A stretch of 64,000 nucleotides of DNA from Janthinobacterium sp. PAMC25594 (GTDB lineage: Bacteria > Pseudomonadota > Gammaproteobacteria > Burkholderiales > Burkholderiaceae_D). Both the position numbers and the translations under genes were made by a program. Of the stretch, positions 60,920 to 64,000 are shown piece after piece. The notes beneath the pieces were generated by a model that was not told the DNA's origin, searched no databases, and saw nothing but the letters and a program-made list of their open reading frames with translations. Each line of letters opens with the position of its first letter. Positions within the stretch are counted from its first letter, which is position 1. The DNA lies in assembly GCF_019443505.1 (NCBI RefSeq), contig NZ_CP080377.1, forward strand, positions 3,720,001 through 3,784,000, in the 5' to 3' direction.

Positions 60920-62272
60920 TTACGCGGCCACGTAGCCGCGCTTATGCATTTCGGTTTTCACGCCCGTGTAATAGCTGTCGCTGATGCGGTACTTGAACAT
61001 CAGCAAGCCCATCAGCAAATGAAAGAAGCCGGGGATGATCGACAGCATCAGGGCGATGCCGTTCAGGGCGAATTGCGTTTGTTCATGGTTGGGCTGGTAG
61101 TCGAAATACGACAGCAGCATGCCGACCAAAAAGCCCGCCACGGCCATGCCCGCCTTCTGGCAGACGGAGATGCCGCCAAAGGCGAAACCGGAGACGCGCT
61201 TGCCCGTCTTGACTTGACCATAATCGATGGTTTCCGCGATGGCCGACCAGAACACGGGCGCATGCAAGTCCACCACAAAGGAGAGCAGGAAATACAGGGC
61301 GAAAGCCAGCACGGTGTCGCTCGGCTTCACAAAAAAGTAGATCGCCAGGCTGATCAGCGCGACGCCGATTTGCGAGTAGCGGAACAGCTTGACCTTGCAA
61401 TAAAACTTGGTGATCCAGGTCGAGGCGATCATGGCCAGGATGGCCGCCACCACGCCCGTGGTCAGAAAGGCGGCCACGGTTTCCGTGCTGCCACCCAGAT
61501 AGTATTTCGCATAATAGATGGCGACGGAACCGCGCACCACGTAGCCGACCGTGCCCGTGACGCACACGCCGCACAGCACCAGCCACTGGTCGTTCTGCAG
61601 CAGCACCTTCAATTGTTCCAGCAGCGATTGTTTTTCCACCATGTGCACGACGCGCTCGGTGGTGGTGAAATAGCAGAACAGGAACAGGGCCACGCCCATC
61701 ACCGCCATCACGGCCATGGCCGCCTGGTAGCCGACGGCCGGGTTGCCGCCGCCCCAGCGCTGCGACAGGATCGGCACGACGATGGTCACCATGAAGGCGC
61801 CGATCTTGGCGAAGAACAAACGGTAGCCATTGGCCGAGAGGCGCTCGTGCGGGTCGCTGGTGAGTCCGCTGATCAGCGAGATGTAGGGGATGCCCACGCC
61901 GGCCGTCATGATCGTCATCAGGATATACGTCGAATACGCCCAGATCAATTTGGCGTCATAGCCCCATTCCGGCGTGGTGAACACAAAAAACACGCTGACG
62001 CCGAACGGCACGGCCAGCCACAGCAGGTAGGGACGGTAACGGCCTGCGGCAAAGCTGTAGCGGTCCGTGATCTGGCCCATGCCCAGGTCGGCGATGGCGC
62101 CGATGACTTTCACGGCCACGAACAGCAGGGCCAGGTCCGTGGTTTTCAAGCCATAGATATCGGTATAGAAAAAGGTGATGATCAACATCATCGACGAGAT
62201 GACGACATTGAGCGCCATGTCGCCGGCGCCGAAGCCGACCTTTTCAACGGTGGATAATTTTTGCGTCTCCAT
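60920..62272 (-). CDS. GPH-family (glycoside-pentoside-hexuronide:cation) symporter
   Basis: 450 residues, about 12 membrane helices. N-terminal STVEKVGFGAGDMALNVVIS and loop GQITDRYSFAAGRYRPYLLW are the GPH signature; central FCYFTTTERV and C-terminal FALNGIALMLSIIPGFFH also fit. It co-transports arabino-oligosaccharides or a pentoside with Na+ or H+. It heads the operon with a cytoplasmic GH43 and galM, so it probably imports arabino-oligosaccharides that the GH43 hydrolyses. Confidence 0.92.
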   Translation of the reverse strand: METQKLSTVEKVGFGAGDMALNVVISSMMLIITFFYTDIYGLKTTDLALLFVAVKVIGAIADLGMGQITDRYSFAAGRYRPYLLWLAVPFGVSVFFVFTTPEWGYDAKLIWAYSTYILMTIMTAGVGIPYISLISGLTSDPHERLSANGYRLFFAKIGAFMVTIVVPILSQRWGGGNPAVGYQAAMAVMAVMGVALFLFCYFTTTERVVHMVEKQSLLEQLKVLLQNDQWLVLCGVCVTGTVGYVVRGSVAIYYAKYYLGGSTETVAAFLTTGVVAAILAMIASTWITKFYCKVKLFRYSQIGVALISLAIYFFVKPSDTVLAFALYFLLSFVVDLHAPVFWSAIAETIDYGQVKTGKRVSGFAFGGISVCQKAGMAVAGFLVGMLLSYFDYQPNHEQTQFALNGIALMLSIIPGFFHLLMGLLMFKYRISDSYYTGVKTEMHKRGYVAA

Positions 62273-62385
62273 GCTTTCCGTCCATTCTTTTGATGATGAA
62301 TCGTGTCTGACTGCCTAACTGCAACGCAAGGGGCGCTGCCGGCCGAAACCATGGCAACGCCCTTGGATACTGCTTTTTTCACTCA

Positions 62386-62471
62386 TGTAAAACGTTCAGG
62401 GCAAGGCGCGTTGCCGAAGACAGTACGAGGAGTACGGCGAGGCAATGCAACGCAGCCATGGACGTTTTACA
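62386..62471. repeat. 86-bp structured repeat B overlapping the TonB receptor stop codon
   Basis: Outer arms TGTAAAACG / CGTTTTACA, second stem GTTGCC/GGCAAT (one G-U pair), conserved centre GAAGACAGTACG-AGG-AGTACGGCGA. Pairs with repeat A at 53456-53540: stems change in both arms, the centre stays the same. The minus-strand stop TAA of the receptor lies inside the arm. Confidence 0.85.
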
Positions 62472-64000
62472 TTTTCCAGCGCAGTGATAACCCTACCGTG
62501 CGGTCATAACGGCGCGTATCGCGCGCATACACGCCCGGCTCGTTCCAGTAATCCTTGAACTTGGTATCGAGCAAGTTATTCCCATCGAGGGTCACGGTGA
62601 ACTGTTCGTTGATCTTGTACGACAGCGATCCGTCAAGCTGCGCCGTCGGCGCCACTTTCAAGTCCAGGCCCGGGCCGCCCTGGTTGTAGCTGTCGATGAA
62701 TTTCGAGCGCCAGTTGTAGGCCAGGCGGCCCGACCACGCATCTTTTTCGTACAGCAACACCAGGTTGTAGGCATAGCGCGACACGCCCGTGATGGCATGG
62801 CTGCCCGTCTCATCGTCGGTGCTGCCGCTCATGTAGGTGCCGTTCGCTTGCAAGCCCAGGCCACTCAACAGGCCCGGCAAGCCGTCATAAAACTGCTGGT
62901 AGCCGATTTCCAGGCCTTGCAGCTTGCCGGCGCCCGTGTTGTACGGGCGGTCCACGTCGTAGGCCTTGCCGGCGATGGTTTCGCTGGCAATGCGTTGCTG
63001 GATATAGCCGTCGAACTTGTGGTGGAACACGGTGGCCGTCACGGAACCGGCCGGCGCGAAATACCATTCCAGTGCGGCATCAACATTGTCGCCCGTCACC
63101 GGTTTCAAATTCGGATTGCCGCCCGCGCCCGTCGCCTTCACCGTTTCCGTCGAGTTGACGAGGGCCACGCCCGGGTTCAACTGTGCAAAGCCGGGGCGGC
63201 TGATGGTGCGGCCCGCCGCAAAGCGGCCCACCAGGTCGGCGCGCAGCTTGATTTTCAAGGCTACGCTGGGCAGCACGTCGGTGCTGGCCGTGTCGCTGAT
63301 GACGGGCGTGTAGACGCCATCCTGCGAACTGTTGCCTTGCAGGCTTTGTTCGGTGCGCACGACGCGCACGCCCACGGTGCCATCGACGGGGTAGGCGCCC
63401 AGCTTGAAGGCGATCTTCGCCTTGGTATAGATCGAATACGTCTTTTCCGTATCCTTGAAGAAGGAGCCTGGATCCATGGCGCGCGCCGCGCCGCTGCCCG
63501 TGACGGCTTGGCGGATGGTCCCCGTGTTATTGAGCAGGAAGCTGGCGCACGGCGTGTACCACTGCTTCAAGCCATAGTCGGGACCGCCGCCGGACATCGG
63601 TTCCGACAGGCAATTCAAACCGGGAATCGAGGTCACGCTCTGGCGGCCGAACGGAAACGCGGCGCCGGACACGTCCGGTGCTTCCGCATTGCCCTCGAAG
63701 CTCTTGATCGATTCGGCTTCGCGCTTCACGCCGCGCACGCCGACGCTGATTTCCTTGAAAAAGCCGCCTGAGCTCGGCGTGTACGCGAGGTCCGCGCGCA
63801 CATCGTTCGAGCTGCCCTTGTCTTCGCCGTAGCGGTCGAAAAAGCCCTTCAGATAGTAGTTCGACGGGTCTCGCAGATCGATGCCCGTGTAGTCGACGTG
63901 CAGGGTGCCGTTCTGGTTGGTATTGATGGTGGCGTTCGGCACGACGGTGATGGCGTCGAGAATCGGATTGCGCCAGGCATAGGTGCTTTTGGTGCTGGCC
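62467..64000 (-). CDS. TonB-dependent receptor, C-terminal part (N-terminus outside window)
   Basis: The last ~510 residues, open through the right edge. Outer-membrane beta-barrel pattern with alternating residues (VGVRVVRTEQSLQGN, RADLVGRFAAGRTISRPGFA, LNPGVALVNSTETVKATGAG, YSIYTKAKIAFKLG) and a terminal strand ending VGLSLRWKM, with Phe/Met-type C-terminus. It resembles the Caulobacter-type receptors for carbohydrates. Its place beside arabinose genes suggests uptake of arabinan fragments across the outer membrane. Signal peptide, plug and TonB box are not visible. Confidence 0.9.
   Translation of the reverse strand, partial: ASTKSTYAWRNPILDAITVVPNATINTNQNGTLHVDYTGIDLRDPSNYYLKGFFDRYGEDKGSSNDVRADLAYTPSSGGFFKEISVGVRGVKREAESIKSFEGNAEAPDVSGAAFPFGRQSVTSIPGLNCLSEPMSGGGPDYGLKQWYTPCASFLLNNTGTIRQAVTGSGAARAMDPGSFFKDTEKTYSIYTKAKIAFKLGAYPVDGTVGVRVVRTEQSLQGNSSQDGVYTPVISDTASTDVLPSVALKIKLRADLVGRFAAGRTISRPGFAQLNPGVALVNSTETVKATGAGGNPNLKPVTGDNVDAALEWYFAPAGSVTATVFHHKFDGYIQQRIASETIAGKAYDVDRPYNTGAGKLQGLEIGYQQFYDGLPGLLSGLGLQANGTYMSGSTDDETGSHAITGVSRYAYNLVLLYEKDAWSGRLAYNWRSKFIDSYNQGGPGLDLKVAPTAQLDGSLSYKINEQFTVTLDGNNLLDTKFKDYWNEPGVYARDTRRYDRTVGLSLRWKM

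Noticed and set aside
1..64000. CRISPR arrays, insertion sequences, prophage, tRNA or rRNA genes
   Set aside because: No direct-repeat spacer pattern, transposase, integrase, cloverleaf or rRNA sequence was seen by eye; a tRNA scan was not run.

Overview
The window is GC-rich, densely coded Gram-negative DNA. Lipobox proteins, secretin-type export, a TonB-dependent receptor, LysR/LacI regulation and GGAGA-type ribosome binding sites fit a betaproteobacterium. From overall protein character I would guess Oxalobacteraceae (Janthinobacterium/Duganella/Massilia type). That placement is inference, not a database result. I saw no tRNA, rRNA, CRISPR array or insertion sequence.

Positions 1-9860 (minus strand) hold a Tad/Flp pilus operon: flp pilin, prepilin peptidase CpaA, an AAA ATPase with an N-terminal winged-helix-like part, CpaB, secretin CpaC, a small lipoprotein, three TadE/TadG-type pseudopilins, TadZ/CpaE and the motor ATPase CpaF, which runs off the left edge. 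A hairpin plus T-tract just after flp should make pilin mRNA more abundant than the rest. Positions 10342-12614 hold a c-di-GMP pair facing each other: a GGEEF cyclase and an HD-GYP phosphodiesterase whose stop codons overlap.

Positions 12764-23189 are mixed: a NAC-like LysR regulator and a 1198-residue indolepyruvate ferredoxin oxidoreductase-type enzyme, a LacI regulator, a coiled-coil protein, a TetR/metallo-beta-lactamase-fold divergent pair with a perfect operator dyad, a MoaD/ThiS-like plus BNR-repeat gene pair, a small acidic protein and a 2Fe-2S ferredoxin. Positions 23205-30065 are one LacI-controlled sugar or polyol operon: regulator, RbsA-, RbsC- and RbsB-like transporter, TIM-barrel isomerase, Gfo/Idh oxidoreductase. 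A 26-bp perfect palindrome abuts the regulator's start codon.

Positions 30320-44752 are the least understood part. First come four exported proteins (two with LPP20/FlgT-like N-terminal parts, one of these also with a CsgG/TolB-like part). Next is an envelope operon: sigma-like protein, membrane-anchored partner, lipoprotein, multi-pass membrane protein, glycerophosphodiesterase. It diverges from an exported caspase-fold protease with Sel1-like repeats, followed by a membrane protein, a lipoprotein and a TPR-DUF6445-like oxygenase. This sigma/caspase/envelope locus is my best candidate for an undescribed system.

Positions 44861-64000 (all minus strand) form an arabinan/L-arabinose catabolic island: TonB-dependent receptor (partial), GPH symporter, GH43, aldose epimerase; L-arabonate dehydratase, AraD1/GguC, 2-oxoglutarate semialdehyde dehydrogenase, SDR sugar dehydrogenase; secreted GH51 and GH43 arabinosidases; a YtfQRT-YjfF furanose ABC transporter; and the LysR regulator GbpR. 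Together they would debranch arabinan, import arabinofuranose and oxidise it to 2-oxoglutarate without phosphorylation. The transporter and dehydratase operons share one promoter module with fixed spacing. Two covarying hairpin repeats overlap the stop codons that close two transcription units.
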